This document shows positions 38,052 to 47,756 of a stretch of DNA of 64,000 bases, piece after piece; within the stretch, counting starts at the first letter, position 1, and each line of letters opens with the position of its first letter. The notes beneath the pieces are model-generated. The model ran no database searches and was not told where the DNA came from. It was given only the letters and a program-made list of their open reading frames with translations. The stretch is taken from positions 124,001 through 188,000 of the forward strand of contig NZ_LXEO01000002.1 of the NCBI RefSeq assembly GCF_001654865.1, given 5' to 3'. Origin of the DNA: Buttiauxella noackiae ATCC 51607 (GTDB lineage Bacteria; Pseudomonadota; Gammaproteobacteria; Enterobacterales; Enterobacteriaceae). The position numbers were made by a program, and so were the translations under genes.

Positions 38052-39089
38052 TTAAGCGATGAGTTCAGTGCTGCTACGCAAGACATCCGGGTAATAACGT
38101 TCCGCCACGTCGGGATGAGAGCGCAGGCGGCCTTTCAGGTAGTTCCAGCCAACATCACGCAGTAACGGGTTGTGAGGATCGCTTTCCGGGCCATGGGCCT
38201 GGCTTGCAAGCTCAGGAGGTAATGTGTAAACCGGAACCACGGCATCTAACTGTGCGCCGAGGAAAAATGCGATGGACTGGCGTTCCTGCCCCGGCGGAGG
38301 CGACACCACTCGATGGACCGTGGCACGCAAATAGCCGTTGGTCGCCAGTTCAAGCAACTCACCAATATTCACCACAAAGCTGCCGGGTAAAGGGGCTGCA
38401 TCTATCCAGTTATTAGGGGTGACTTCAACCTGTAAACCTTGCTGCCTGTCTTGTAGCAGGAAGCTAAGGAAGCCGGAATCCTTGTGAGCGCCAACACCCT
38501 GATTGCTATCGGTAGCCTGTTGGCCGGGATAGCGAATCAGCTTGATATGCTCGTTGGGTTTGTTGCCATACAGGTCATCAAAGCTGTTAGCCGGTAACTG
38601 CAATGCTAATGCAAAAGTGCGTAATAATTTCAATGCCACAGCGGTCATTTCGCGCTGAAATTGTAATAAAGTCGGCCTGAGAGTGGGTAATGATTCAGGC
38701 CAAAGGTTGGGTCCTTGCAGACGCAGCCAGCCTGGTTGTGATGGGCTGACTGAAAGTACCGGGCGTTCAGCGCCAATATCAAATTGTTCACGCCAGTCAG
38801 GTTTACCACGCGTTAATTCGCTGGCAGCGCGGTTGTAACCACGAAAATGAGGGGAGTGAATCATCGCGACTTTCTGTTTTTCTGTATCAGGTAAAGAGAA
38901 AAACAGCTGAGCTTCATCCTGAACGGCTTGTTGCAGTTCCGGGCTGATACCATGATTTATTAGATAAAAGAAGCCGATGTCACGAGCGGCATGGCGTAGT
39001 TGTTCAAGAAAGGCTGCGCGATCGGTGTCGGTGCCATCAAGGGCTAAGAGATCGAGTATTGGCAATGCCTGGGTCGTTGTTTTGCTCAT
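38052..39089 (-). CDS. 2-oxoglutarate/Fe(II)-dependent oxygenase (isopenicillin N synthase family)
   Basis: This 345-residue enzyme belongs to the isopenicillin N synthase-like family. Iron ligands are His202 and Asp204 (AHKDSGF) and His259 (ATVHRV), and the 2-oxoglutarate carboxylate is bound by Arg270-x-Ser272 (RQS). The N-terminal DIOX_N region has GFFYLINHGIS. It is the first gene of an operon with a MetQNI-like importer, so its substrate is probably the imported compound or one made from it. Sulfur amino acid analogues or plant metabolites are possible. No specific reaction can be assigned. Confidence 0.87.
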   Translation of the reverse strand: MSKTTTQALPILDLLALDGTDTDRAAFLEQLRHAARDIGFFYLINHGISPELQQAVQDEAQLFFSLPDTEKQKVAMIHSPHFRGYNRAASELTRGKPDWREQFDIGAERPVLSVSPSQPGWLRLQGPNLWPESLPTLRPTLLQFQREMTAVALKLLRTFALALQLPANSFDDLYGNKPNEHIKLIRYPGQQATDSNQGVGAHKDSGFLSFLLQDRQQGLQVEVTPNNWIDAAPLPGSFVVNIGELLELATNGYLRATVHRVVSPPPGQERQSIAFFLGAQLDAVVPVYTLPPELASQAHGPESDPHNPLLRDVGWNYLKGRLRSHPDVAERYYPDVLRSSTELIA

Positions 39090-39367
39090 TTTTCACTCCA
39101 CGTAATTCAGATGTTTTCCCGTCACGTTTTGATTTTTTAACCCAACAATAATTTTCACAACGACAGCGCTGACTCATGGTTTATCCCTTCTGGATTGATG
39201 TGTTGTTCGTGGAAATGACATTGCCGCAACTGCGCCACGCCGCCCAATATTGTTATCTTCTAAGTTATTGCCTTGCGGGGTTCTAAGCTTTTGCAGAATT
39301 TAGCAATCAACGGTTGTTAAGGTTTGGTGGCAAACAGGCTTGCTTTTTTTTCATTCATATTTTACTT
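39090..39367. promoter_or_regulatory. Gap between the oxygenase operon and rpmE2
   Basis: The 278 bases hold the divergent promoters for both genes. I see no MetJ-type AGACGTCT repeat and no gene. The part next to rpmE2 is AT-rich and ends in the Zur box listed separately. Confidence 0.4.
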
Positions 39368-39389
39368 TATTGTTATGTTATAACGTATC
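39368..39389. promoter_or_regulatory. Zur box of rpmE2-rpmJ2
   Basis: TGTTATGTTATAACG at 39371-39385 matches the core Zur dyad TGTTATANTATAACA at 12 or 13 positions. It lies 17 bases before the rpmE2 start codon. Zur represses this operon in E. coli when zinc is sufficient. Confidence 0.78.
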
Positions 39390-39401
39390 CTGGAAAAGAA
39401 A

Positions 39402-39659
39402 ATGAAACGTGACATCCATCCTTTCTATCGAACAGTGGTGTTCCACGACACTACCGCCAATGAGTTCTTTAAAGTGGGTTCGACTATCAAGACCGACCGG
39501 GAAATCGAGCTTGAGGGTGTGACATATCCCTATATCACACTGGAAGTTTCATCAGCCTCTCATCCGCATTACACCGGTAAACAAAAAACATTCACCAATG
39601 AAGGCAGTCCGGCTCGTTTCCAGCAGCGTTTCGGTCGTTTTTTTGGCAAGGGAGAGTAA
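39402..39659 (+). CDS. rpmE2: Zinc-independent ribosomal protein L31 type B (YkgM)
   Basis: This 85-residue L31 paralogue has no cysteine at all, unlike RpmE, which binds zinc through CxxC. Segments [24 protein letters not shown] and RFQQRFGRF are close to E. coli YkgM. Under zinc starvation it replaces RpmE on the ribosome and frees zinc. rpmJ2 follows after three bases. The Zur box upstream supports this. Confidence 0.95.
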   Translation: MKRDIHPFYRTVVFHDTTANEFFKVGSTIKTDREIELEGVTYPYITLEVSSASHPHYTGKQKTFTNEGSPARFQQRFGRFFGKGE

Positions 39660-39662
39660 AAG

Positions 39663-39803
39663 ATGCAGGTTTTGAATTCATTACGTAGTGCTAAGCAGCG
39701 CCATCCAGATTGCCAGATTGTGAAGCGTAAAGGTCGGCTGTATGTGATTTGCAAAAGTAACCCGCGTTTTAAAGCGGTGCAGGGCGGGAAGAAGCGGCGT
39801 TAA
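39663..39803 (+). CDS. rpmJ2: Zinc-independent ribosomal protein L36 type B (YkgO)
   Basis: This 46-residue protein is nearly identical to E. coli YkgO, with [17 protein letters not shown] at the start and [17 protein letters not shown] at the end. It starts three bases after the rpmE2 stop and equals the family in length. Two cysteines remain but the full zinc set of L36 is missing. It substitutes for RpmJ in low zinc. Confidence 0.95.
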   Translation: MQVLNSLRSAKQRHPDCQIVKRKGRLYVICKSNPRFKAVQGGKKRR

Positions 39804-39804
39804 G

Positions 39805-39834
39805 ACAAGGGGCGCTTTGCCCCTTGGCTTTTAT
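39805..39834 (+). terminator. Rho-independent terminator after rpmJ2
   Basis: CAAGGGGC and GCCCCTTG arms are followed by GCTTTTAT. Confidence 0.8.
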
Positions 39835-39846
39835 AAATTGTGAACG

Positions 39847-40305
39847 TTACGGACGTCCAATAGAGAAAATATCGTAAAACGAGAGTTCGCCTTTCGTGGC
39901 AACCATCTTATGCAGTAGCGATTTTTGTTGTTCGTCAACACCTGGGGAATGCAGGATTTTATCGATTAATGTGTGTGGAACGTTACGCGTGTTGTACCAC
40001 TCACCGTTGTAGCAAACGCGTAAATCCAGCACATCAATATCGTCATAGCGATACCGGGGATTCACATCAAAAAAGAAAAAGCCGTTTAGCAGCGCAAACA
40101 ACACGACCAATAGCCAAACAGATCCCGCCAGAGTATCCGACTCAAGCATGACCCATAGTGTTGCGAACCAACCTATCCACATGCCGACAAATAACCCCGG
40201 ATGCTTGCGAATAAAGCTGATGCTAAAACGCGGGCGATTGTCGCGTTTTTCTTCCGCATTGAGTTGTTCAATTGTATCGGTGAGCAGACGCTGAATTTCA
40301 GTCAT
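39847..40305 (-). CDS. ylaC: Inner-membrane protein YlaC
   Basis: This 152-residue protein is close to E. coli YlaC ([23 protein letters not shown] start; [27 protein letters not shown]-like region after two helices). Two membrane helices lie at about 33-52 and 58-78. Function is unknown. It is four residues shorter than the E. coli protein, at the C-terminus. It follows maa on the same strand as in E. coli. Confidence 0.93.
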   Translation of the reverse strand: MTEIQRLLTDTIEQLNAEEKRDNRPRFSISFIRKHPGLFVGMWIGWFATLWVMLESDTLAGSVWLLVVLFALLNGFFFFDVNPRYRYDDIDVLDLRVCYNGEWYNTRNVPHTLIDKILHSPGVDEQQKSLLHKMVATKGELSFYDIFSIGRP

Positions 40306-40406
40306 GATGGCCTTCTGAACGGGAACGCGACAGGCAGAGAACTGTTATTTTAAGAAGCCCTGCAAGGGTAAAAAAGTAACAGTTTCGCCATAAAAAACCA
40401 TAACAG

Positions 40407-40973
40407 TTAATGTGGCGTGTCAGGCACCATTTTGATTAGCCTGGCCGGGTTTCCAGCAACTACCGAATTCGCCGGAATATCTTTTGTGACGACGGATCCG
40501 GCACCTATCACTACATTATCGCCAATAGTCACACCTGGGTTGATAACCGCACGCCCACCAACCCAGACATTATTGCCAATCGTGACAGGTTTACCGAACT
40601 CAACACCACTGTTGCGCGTTTCGGCATCCAGCGGATGAGTCGCAGTATAAATATGAACACCGGGGGCCAGCATACAATTTTCACCGATGTGGACAGGACA
40701 AACGTCGAGAATCACACAGTCAAAATTGGCATAGAAGTTTTTGCCGAGGAAAATATTGTAGCCGTAATCACAACGAAACGATGGTTCAATATAGGCATCC
40801 AGACTTTGGCCTAATAGTTGTTCGAGCAGTTCACTACGAATAGCCTTTTCATCTGGAGCTGTGTGATTAAAACGGTGAATCAAATGGCGCGCTTTTACAC
40901 GGTCATCTCGAAGCTGTTGGTCAGCAGGGCGATAAAGTTCACCTGCAATCATTTTCTGTTTTTCTTCACTCAT
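40407..40973 (-). CDS. maa: Maltose O-acetyltransferase Maa
   Basis: This 188-residue left-handed beta-helix acetyltransferase (LacA/Maa/NodL type) has an N-terminal maltose-acetyltransferase cap (about 5-60) and hexapeptide repeats (about 70-185), such as [21 protein letters not shown]. The catalytic His is in TATHPLD (about 115). It acetylates maltose and glucose from acetyl-CoA. A perfect CRP-type dyad lies about 80 bases upstream of its start. Confidence 0.93.
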   Translation of the reverse strand: MSEEKQKMIAGELYRPADQQLRDDRVKARHLIHRFNHTAPDEKAIRSELLEQLLGQSLDAYIEPSFRCDYGYNIFLGKNFYANFDCVILDVCPVHIGENCMLAPGVHIYTATHPLDAETRNSGVEFGKPVTIGNNVWVGGRAVINPGVTIGDNVVIGAGSVVTKDIPANSVVAGNPARLIKMVPDTPH

Positions 40974-41052
40974 GGTGATGCCTTTTAAAATAGACAGGAC
41001 ACCCGTTACCCTAAGCGATTAGTTTGTAATTAATTTTGCTAAAGTTCCTTTT

Positions 41053-41068
41053 TGTGACGGTAATCACA
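41053..41068. promoter_or_regulatory. CRP-type site upstream of maa
   Basis: TGTGACGGTAATCACA is a perfect TGTGA-N6-TCACA match. Its centre is about 87 bases upstream of the maa start codon. The remaining 220 bases up to hha hold no gene or clear terminator. Confidence 0.65.
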
Positions 41069-41292
41069 TGACCGGGTGTGCTATTAACAATCACAAATTA
41101 AGAGGAACGACGGACACAATGTAGTAAGCCTTACAGAAAGAGCGATAGCAGCTTGCATCTCGAAAGCTGAACGGCCCGGATAAATATCTATTTAGCACTC
41201 TATTAAGTGACTAAATGAGTTTCTGAATCCATTGTGGCTGATTACAAAAGCATGTCAGTCTGAAACCAAAAGGTAATAACAGTTAAGGGGGA

Positions 41293-41511
41293 TTAGCGGA
41301 TAAATTTCCATACAGATGGTGGTATTTTATCGTAAAGCTTATTCATGGTTAGTTCAGCCAGACGGTGGTCTGCTGCTGAATAAAATACAGCCAATTCATT
41401 ATCTGGTAATTCGTATTTATTCTTTTCGATTACGCGTTCTAATGTGTCAATAGTTTGGCAGCGTCGCAAGCGCATCAAATAATCAGTCTTAGTTAATGGT
41501 TTTGTAGTCAT
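41293..41511 (-). CDS. hha: Haemolysin expression-modulating protein Hha
   Basis: This 72-residue nucleoid-associated protein binds H-NS and modulates silencing of horizontally acquired genes. It is also the toxin-like partner of TomB. The sequence [19 protein letters not shown] and [11 protein letters not shown] at the end are nearly identical to E. coli Hha, with Cys18 present. It lies 30 bases after tomB in the same operon. Confidence 0.97.
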   Translation of the reverse strand: MTTKPLTKTDYLMRLRRCQTIDTLERVIEKNKYELPDNELAVFYSAADHRLAELTMNKLYDKIPPSVWKFIR

Positions 41512-41541
41512 AAAATCACCTTATTACATCTTGTAATAGTT

Positions 41542-41916
41542 CTAAAAGGAGAGGCTTACTGGGTTCGCACGACTCTCGGTGACGAAACATCTGAATAACC
41601 GATTCCCGGACTTACGCCATTTCTGCAAGTCTTGGGCATTGATGCCATAGTTACTGAACAGCATAAATGTATCGTCTAAATATTCGTCAATTTGTTCAAT
41701 CAATTTACTCTCATCATCGTACTTAATTTTGTAATTAAGTGCGAAAGCAGCAATATGCTCAATCAATTCATTCAACTGCAAGTTAATGGCCGAAGTAGGA
41801 TCATTAACCCAACCATGATTACTCTCGCCAAGGTTGGTAAGGCAGTCATGATACAGGTTTTCGCAGAGAAATTTAAGCTGTGCGATATCATGCCGTTTTG
41901 GTGAGTATTCGTCCAT
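41542..41916 (-). CDS. tomB: Hha toxicity modulator TomB (YbaJ)
   Basis: This 124-residue partner of Hha is close to E. coli TomB (MDEYSPKRHDIAQLKFLCENLYH start; the C-terminal segment has CFVTESRANPVSLSF). It antagonises Hha and affects biofilm formation. It precedes hha in the operon, as is conserved. Confidence 0.95.
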   Translation of the reverse strand: MDEYSPKRHDIAQLKFLCENLYHDCLTNLGESNHGWVNDPTSAINLQLNELIEHIAAFALNYKIKYDDESKLIEQIDEYLDDTFMLFSNYGINAQDLQKWRKSGNRLFRCFVTESRANPVSLSF

Positions 41917-42426
41917 AATGCAGCCCCTTTTTTATCGAAGAAAATTTGATAAACAAAACGCCTTGGGGTGGACACACCTGGATGAGGTGGGAATCAATTA
42001 CAACGATTATTCCATATGCTTTAACTATAAATCAATCCGCAGTAGATTTCCTTTCACTATTACGAAAAATTACATTTACAGCAAAGCTGTTTACTCTAAC
42101 GTAATGTTTATTAAGACTTTCACTTATTTTAAAAGCATTGTCTGATAAATTAACTTAAGTGAATGTTTAAGAAAGCAGTTTATATTCAATAGGTTAATTT
42201 TGTGTTGCAGCAATGAACCTAAGACGGGGTGTAAATAAGGAATCAATTGAGAATAATCCTAATATATTAGTATGAGCCTTCATACCTCATGTGCCAGTGA
42301 ATTTAAGAAATATCTTGTCATCATATTCAAGTGCAATCGGTTTTTTATTGCAACATTTCGAAACCTATCGTAGAAAAAGCCAGCAACTATCGTTATTTAT
42401 TAATATGACAAATAAGGGCGGCGGAT
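41917..42426. other. AT-rich gap upstream of tomB-hha
   Basis: About 510 bases without a supported gene. The stretch 42000-42270 is clearly AT-rich with several stop-rich frames and T/A runs, as expected for an H-NS/Hha-responsive promoter region. Apparent frames of up to 75 codons have no ribosome binding site and no recognisable product. Confidence 0.5.
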
Positions 42427-42456
42427 ATAAAAAAGGCCGCTTGCGCGGCCTTTTAA
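42427..42456 (-). terminator. Rho-independent terminator after acrB
   Basis: AAAAGGCCGC and GCGGCCTTTT arms with a TTGC loop; on the minus strand TTTTTTAT follows. It lies 15 bases past the acrB stop and could work in both directions. Confidence 0.88.
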
Positions 42457-42470
42457 TTGCAGATTTAGAC

Positions 42471-45400
42471 CTACTTGTGGTGCTCAACCGCGTGAGTGTG
42501 TTCGATATCTTCAGATTTACGGCTGAAGCGACGACGAACTACCACGAAGAACACAGGTACGAAGAAGATAGCCAGGACTGTTGCAGTAACCATCCCGCCC
42601 ATTACCCCTGTACCTACGGCGTTCTGTGCACCGGAGCCTGCACCGGAGCTGATTACCAGTGGCATTACCCCGAGGATAAACGCCAGTGATGTCATCAGAA
42701 TCGGACGCAGACGCATACGAACAGCTTCCAGTGTGGCTTCAATCAAGCCTTTGCCTTCTTTATCCATCAGGTCTTTGGCGAATTCTACGATAAGTATCGC
42801 GTTCTTCGCCGACAAGCCAATGGTTGTCAGCAGGCCTACCTGGAAGTACACGTCGTTGGTTAGGCCACGGAATGTTGCGGCAAGTAGTGCACCGACAACA
42901 CCAAGTGGAACAACCAGCATGACCGAGAATGGAATCGACCAGCTCTCATACAGTGCAGCCAGACACAGGAACACCACGATCAGGGAGATGGCATACAGGG
43001 CAGGGGCCTGGTTACCAGACAGACGTTCCTGATATGACATACCCGTCCAGTCATAACCGATACCGGTTGGCAGTTTGCTGGCCAGTTGTTCCATGAGATC
43101 CATCGCTTCACCGGTACTCTTACCCGGAGCTGCCTGACCAAGGATTTCCATGGAAGGTAAGCCGTTGTAACGTTCCAGACGCGGTGAGCCGTATTCCCAG
43201 TGCGCCGAAGAGAACGCTGAGAATGGCACCATTTGCCCGGTAGAGCCGCGAACATACCAGTTGTTGATATCGCTTGGCAGCATACGGAATGGCGCATCAG
43301 CCATCAGGTAAACCTTCTTCACACGACCACGGTCGATGAAGTCGTTCACGTAACTACCACCCCATGCAGCACCAAGTGTGGTGTTGATATCGCTGATAGA
43401 AACACCCAATGCTTGGGCTTTTTCCTGGTCAATATCAATTTTGAACTGAGGTGTATCTTCCAGACCGTTTGGACGCACACCCACCAATAGGTCAGGGTGT
43501 TTAGCGACTTCACCAAACAATTGATTACGCGCCTGAGTCAGTTTTTCGTGTCCAAGGTTTGCCTGGTCAATCAACTGGAAGTCGAAGCCCGTTGCCGTAC
43601 CCAGTTCAACGATCGCTGGCAGGTTAAATGCGAACACAATGGCATCTTTGATTTTCGAGAATTCGGCGCTTGCGCGACCAGCAATAGCTGGAACCTTGTT
43701 CTCTTCACCTGGACGCTCATCCCAGTCTTTCAAGGATACGAATGCCAGACCGGTGTTCTGCCCCTGTCCCGAGAAGCCAAAGCCGTTAACGGTAAATACG
43801 GAGTTAACGTTGTCTTTCTCTTTTTCGAGGTAGTACTTGGTCACATCATCAAGAACGGCTTGTGTACGTTCTTGCGTCGCACCTGCAGGCAATTGCGCCA
43901 TGGTCAGGAACACGCCCTGGTCTTCATCTGGCAAGAAGGAACTTGGCAGACGAATAAACAGGAAGGCCATGCCAACAACAATCAGCAGATAAAGCACTAA
44001 GTAACGACCGGTGCTACGCAAGATGTTACCGACACTATCGGTATAATGATGCGTGCTCTTGTCGAACATATTGTTAAACCAGCCGAAGAAGCCTTTCTTC
44101 TCGTGGTGGTCGCCTTTATTGATTGGCTTAAGCAGGGTGGCGCACAGTGCAGGTGTCAAAATCAATGCCACCAGTACGGAGAGCACCATCGCCGATACGA
44201 TAGTAATAGAGAACTGACGATAGATTGCACCTGTGGAACCGCCGAAGAACGCCATCGGTATAAATACCGCTGACAGAACCATGGCGATACCGACCAGAGC
44301 GCCCTGTATCTGCTCCATTGATTTGCGTGTGGCTTCTTTCGGCGGCAATCCTTCTTCCGCCATGACACGCTCAACGTTCTCTACAACTACGATCGCATCA
44401 TCTACCAACAGGCCTATCGCAAGCACCATCCCGAACATCGTAAGGGTGTTTATCGAATAGCCAAATATGGCAAGGATAGCGAAGGTACCCAGCAATACTA
44501 CTGGTACGGCAATCGTTGGAATCAGTGTGGCGCGGAAGTTCTGCAAGAACAGATACATTACCAGGAACACCAGCACGATTGCTTCAACGAGGGTTTTTAC
44601 TACCTCTTTGATAGAGATTTTAACGAATGGCGTGGTGTCATATGGATATACAACTTTCAGACCCGCAGGGAAGAACGGTTGTAGTTTTTCCACAGTAGCA
44701 CGGACCGCATTGGCGGTATCCAGGGCGTTAGCACCGGTTGCCAGTTTGATACCTAAACCAGATGCAGGTTGGCCGTTGTAACGTGCGACAACGTTGTAGT
44801 TCTCGCCACCCAGCTCAACTTTTGCCACATCTTTAAGCAGAACACGTGAGCCATCCTGATTCACTTTCAGCAGAATTTTGCTGAACTCATCGGCAGATTT
44901 TAAACGGGTCTGAGCAATGATAGAGGCGTTAAGTTGCTGGCCTTTAACTGGTGGAGTACCACCTAACTGACCTGCTGCTACCTGGGCGTTCTGCGCTTTG
45001 ATAGCTGCGATGACATCAACCGGCGTGAGTTGGTAATTGTTCAGTTTGTTCGGATCCATCCAGATACGCATCGCGTACTGAGCACCAAACAGCTGAACAT
45101 CACCGACACCACGAGTACGGCTGATCGGGTCTTTAATGGTTGCGCCAACGTAGTCCGAAATATCTTCCTGTGTCATGGAACCATCGGTGTTGATCATACC
45201 GAGAACCATCAGGAAGCTACTTGAAGACTTCTCAACACTAACACCTTGCTGCTGTACTTCTTGAGGAAGCAGTGGCATTGCAAGTTGCAGTTTGTTCTGA
45301 ACCTGTACCTGCGCGATATCCGCGTCAGTACCAGAATCAAAGGTAATGGTTATGGTGACAGAACCAGAGGAATCACTGGATGAGGACATGTACAGCAGGT

Positions 45401-45620
45401 TGTCGATACCGTTCATGTTCTGTTCGATAACCTGTGTAACGGTATCCTGTACCGTTTTTGCATCTGCACCTGGATAGTTTGCTGAGATCGAAATTGCCGG
45501 TGGCGCAATGGTTGGATATTGCGCGATCGGTAATTTCATGATCGCAAGCCCGCCCGCCAACATAATAATGATGGCGATTACCCAGGCAAAAATCGGGCGA
45601 TCGATAAAAAACTTAGCCAT
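42471..45620 (-). CDS. acrB: RND multidrug efflux pump AcrB
   Basis: This 1049-residue inner-membrane pump equals E. coli AcrB in length. It has the N-terminal [20 protein letters not shown] helix, the proton-relay Asp pair in [16 protein letters not shown] and the helix-11 Lys in [14 protein letters not shown]. The C-terminal His-rich tail (HTHAVEHHK) is present. It works as a trimer with AcrA and TolC to expel drugs, bile salts and dyes. It is cotranscribed with acrA, 22 bases downstream. Confidence 0.98.
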   Translation of the reverse strand: MAKFFIDRPIFAWVIAIIIMLAGGLAIMKLPIAQYPTIAPPAISISANYPGADAKTVQDTVTQVIEQNMNGIDNLLYMSSSSDSSGSVTITITFDSGTDADIAQVQVQNKLQLAMPLLPQEVQQQGVSVEKSSSSFLMVLGMINTDGSMTQEDISDYVGATIKDPISRTRGVGDVQLFGAQYAMRIWMDPNKLNNYQLTPVDVIAAIKAQNAQVAAGQLGGTPPVKGQQLNASIIAQTRLKSADEFSKILLKVNQDGSRVLLKDVAKVELGGENYNVVARYNGQPASGLGIKLATGANALDTANAVRATVEKLQPFFPAGLKVVYPYDTTPFVKISIKEVVKTLVEAIVLVFLVMYLFLQNFRATLIPTIAVPVVLLGTFAILAIFGYSINTLTMFGMVLAIGLLVDDAIVVVENVERVMAEEGLPPKEATRKSMEQIQGALVGIAMVLSAVFIPMAFFGGSTGAIYRQFSITIVSAMVLSVLVALILTPALCATLLKPINKGDHHEKKGFFGWFNNMFDKSTHHYTDSVGNILRSTGRYLVLYLLIVVGMAFLFIRLPSSFLPDEDQGVFLTMAQLPAGATQERTQAVLDDVTKYYLEKEKDNVNSVFTVNGFGFSGQGQNTGLAFVSLKDWDERPGEENKVPAIAGRASAEFSKIKDAIVFAFNLPAIVELGTATGFDFQLIDQANLGHEKLTQARNQLFGEVAKHPDLLVGVRPNGLEDTPQFKIDIDQEKAQALGVSISDINTTLGAAWGGSYVNDFIDRGRVKKVYLMADAPFRMLPSDINNWYVRGSTGQMVPFSAFSSAHWEYGSPRLERYNGLPSMEILGQAAPGKSTGEAMDLMEQLASKLPTGIGYDWTGMSYQERLSGNQAPALYAISLIVVFLCLAALYESWSIPFSVMLVVPLGVVGALLAATFRGLTNDVYFQVGLLTTIGLSAKNAILIVEFAKDLMDKEGKGLIEATLEAVRMRLRPILMTSLAFILGVMPLVISSGAGSGAQNAVGTGVMGGMVTATVLAIFFVPVFFVVVRRRFSRKSEDIEHTHAVEHHK

Positions 45621-45642
45621 GTCTTAACGGCTCCTGTTTAAG

Positions 45643-46842
45643 TTAAGACTTCGTTTGTTCAGACTGTGCGCCAGCGGCTGCTTGATCCTGGCCTTTATTT
45701 TCTGCCGCCACTTCCTGCGCTTTCACCTGAACACCGGGTTTCACTTTTTGCAAACCGGTCACAATAACGCGATCACCATCCTTCAACCCACTGGTTACCA
45801 GCCATTTGTCGCCGATAGCTTGAGTTGCGGTGATATTGCGTACTTCCACTTTGTCTTCTTTACCAATGACCATTGCTGAAGCATCACCACGCGGTGTACG
45901 AGTTACACCTTGTTGTGGAACTAACAGTGCGTTTGGATTGGTACCTTCTTCCAGTTGCGCGCGAACAAACATGCCCGGCAATAACGTTTTATCTGGGTTC
46001 GGGAAGATAGCTCGCAAAGTGATAGAACCGGTGGTCTGGTCAACCGTCACGTCAGAAAACTCTAAAGAGCCTTCCTGCGGGAAAGTGATACCGTCGTTGG
46101 TCACTAATTTGACTTTTGCTTTACCGTTTTCTTGTTTCAGTTTGCCTTCCGCCAGCTCTTGCTTAAGGCGCAAGAAATCGTTGCTGGATTGGGTCACATC
46201 GACATAAATAGGGTCGAGCTGTTGTACTGTCGCCAGTGCAGAGGCCTGTCCACTAGTCACCAGAGCGCCTTCAGTAACAGAAGACTTACCAATGCGACCA
46301 CTAATAGGTGATGTCACTTTGGTATACGCAAGGTTAATGCGAGCAGTTTCAACGGCGGCTTTAGCAGCCACAACAGATGCGTTTGCCTGTTGTGAATCGG
46401 CAAGTGCAGTGTCGTAATCTTGTTGACTGATGTACTTAGTACCCAACAGTTTTTGATAACGTTTAAGCGTCAGTTGAGCGATGTTTGCACTTGCTTGTGC
46501 TTTAGCGAGGTCGCCTTTGGCGCTGTCATATGCTGCCTGGTATGTTGCAGGATCGATTTGGTACAGAGACACGCCAGCCTTGATTTCACTTCCTTCTTCG
46601 AAGTTACGTTTCAGGATGATGCCACTGACTTGTGGGCGAACTTCTGCAATACGATAAGCGCTTGTACGGCCAGGAAGCTCTGTAGTTATCTGCAAAGGAG
46701 CACTTTTCAGAGTTACCACACCCACTTCTGGGGTATGCGGCGCACTCTGTTTTGTCTCTTTGTCATTACATCCTGTAAGTACTAAGCTGCCTGAGAGCAT
46801 CAGAATGGCCGCCAGAGGCGTAAACCCTCTGTTTTTGTTCAT
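45643..46842 (-). CDS. acrA: RND efflux periplasmic adaptor lipoprotein AcrA
   Basis: This 399-residue membrane fusion protein has a lipoprotein signal with lipobox LTGC (Cys25). The coiled-coil hairpin (about 100-170) and lipoyl and beta-barrel domains follow. The start at 46842 has GAGGTTTAC upstream and removes nine non-homologous residues of a longer frame. It links AcrB to TolC. The C-terminal tail is rich in Gln and Ala. Confidence 0.97.
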   Translation of the reverse strand: MNKNRGFTPLAAILMLSGSLVLTGCNDKETKQSAPHTPEVGVVTLKSAPLQITTELPGRTSAYRIAEVRPQVSGIILKRNFEEGSEIKAGVSLYQIDPATYQAAYDSAKGDLAKAQASANIAQLTLKRYQKLLGTKYISQQDYDTALADSQQANASVVAAKAAVETARINLAYTKVTSPISGRIGKSSVTEGALVTSGQASALATVQQLDPIYVDVTQSSNDFLRLKQELAEGKLKQENGKAKVKLVTNDGITFPQEGSLEFSDVTVDQTTGSITLRAIFPNPDKTLLPGMFVRAQLEEGTNPNALLVPQQGVTRTPRGDASAMVIGKEDKVEVRNITATQAIGDKWLVTSGLKDGDRVIVTGLQKVKPGVQVKAQEVAAENKGQDQAAAGAQSEQTKS

Positions 46843-46933
46843 ATGTAAACCTCGAGTGTCCGATTTCAAAGTTGTTCAATGGATCAAATGTCCACAAACC
46901 CATTGCTGCGTTTATATTATCGTCGTGCTATGG

Positions 46934-46957
46934 TACATACATTCACAAATGTATGTA
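46934..46957. promoter_or_regulatory. AcrR operator in the acrA-acrR gap
   Basis: TACATACATTCACAAATGTATGTA is a 24-base near-perfect palindrome, the known AcrR site in E. coli and Salmonella. It covers the acrA/acrR promoter region and lets AcrR repress both genes. Confidence 0.88.
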
Positions 46958-46985
46958 AATCTAACTACCGTTGTTTCACCCACTT

Positions 46986-47627
46986 ATGGCACGAAAAACC
47001 AAACAACAAGCACTGGAAACTCGCCAACACCTTCTGGATGTTGCAATCCGCTTGTTTTCACAACACGGAGTTTCCGCAACTTCACTGGCAGATATCGCAA
47101 AAGCAGCTGGTGTAACCCGTGGTGCAATCTACTGGCATTTCAAAAATAAGTCGGATTTGTTTAATGAAATCTGGGAGCTAACTGAGTCCAGTATTGGCGA
47201 TTTAGAAACTGAGTATCGGGCAAAATTTCCTGACGATCCACTTTCTGTTGTAAGAGAGTTATTAATTTACATATTACAAGCAACTGTTGTTGATGAACGC
47301 CGTCGTTTGATGACCGAAATCATTTTCCATAAATGTGAATTTGTTGGAGAACTTGCGGTTTTACAGCAAGCCAGACGCGAACTTTATATGGAAGGAAACG
47401 AGAGAATTGAGAGCAGTTTACAGCGTTGTATTGATGCTGAGATGTTACCGAAAAACTTGCGCCTTCCCCACGCCGTTATCTTACTGCGTAGTTACATTAC
47501 CGGGCTGATTGAAAACTGGCTGGTTGCGCCAGATAGTTTTGATCTCCATGGCCAGGCCGAAGACTACGTCGCAATTCTGTTGGAAATGTTTCAAACCTGC
47601 CCAACCATGAGATCCATTCCACAATAA
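46986..47627 (+). CDS. acrR: TetR-family repressor AcrR
   Basis: This 213-residue TetR-type repressor has the helix-turn-helix at about 25-55 ([25 protein letters not shown]) and a ligand-binding C-terminal domain. It represses acrAB and itself and is released by drugs and dyes. The start at 46986 gives the standard MARKTKQQ N-terminus; a longer frame to 46971 is rejected. The first codons also form a mar-box match (see findings). Confidence 0.97.
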   Translation: MARKTKQQALETRQHLLDVAIRLFSQHGVSATSLADIAKAAGVTRGAIYWHFKNKSDLFNEIWELTESSIGDLETEYRAKFPDDPLSVVRELLIYILQATVVDERRRLMTEIIFHKCEFVGELAVLQQARRELYMEGNERIESSLQRCIDAEMLPKNLRLPHAVILLRSYITGLIENWLVAPDSFDLHGQAEDYVAILLEMFQTCPTMRSIPQ

Positions 47628-47756
47628 AAATATGCTTATTAGGGTAATTCCGAACACAGTTGACCAAGGTTTTTCCGAAAAGACGTGCTAATCTTGCGGC
47701 TCATATTTCGTCTTTAACTCGCCATCCTTCGGCCTGTTCTCAAACACTGTCAAACT

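Noticed and set aside
41918-42145. Plus-strand 75-codon frame upstream of tomB
   Set aside because: No Shine-Dalgarno sequence, no recognisable family, AT-driven composition; it lies in the promoter region of tomB-hha.
42291-42689. 132-codon plus-strand frame over the acrB 3' end
   Set aside because: It runs through the acrB terminator and opposite acrB coding sequence; no homology is visible.
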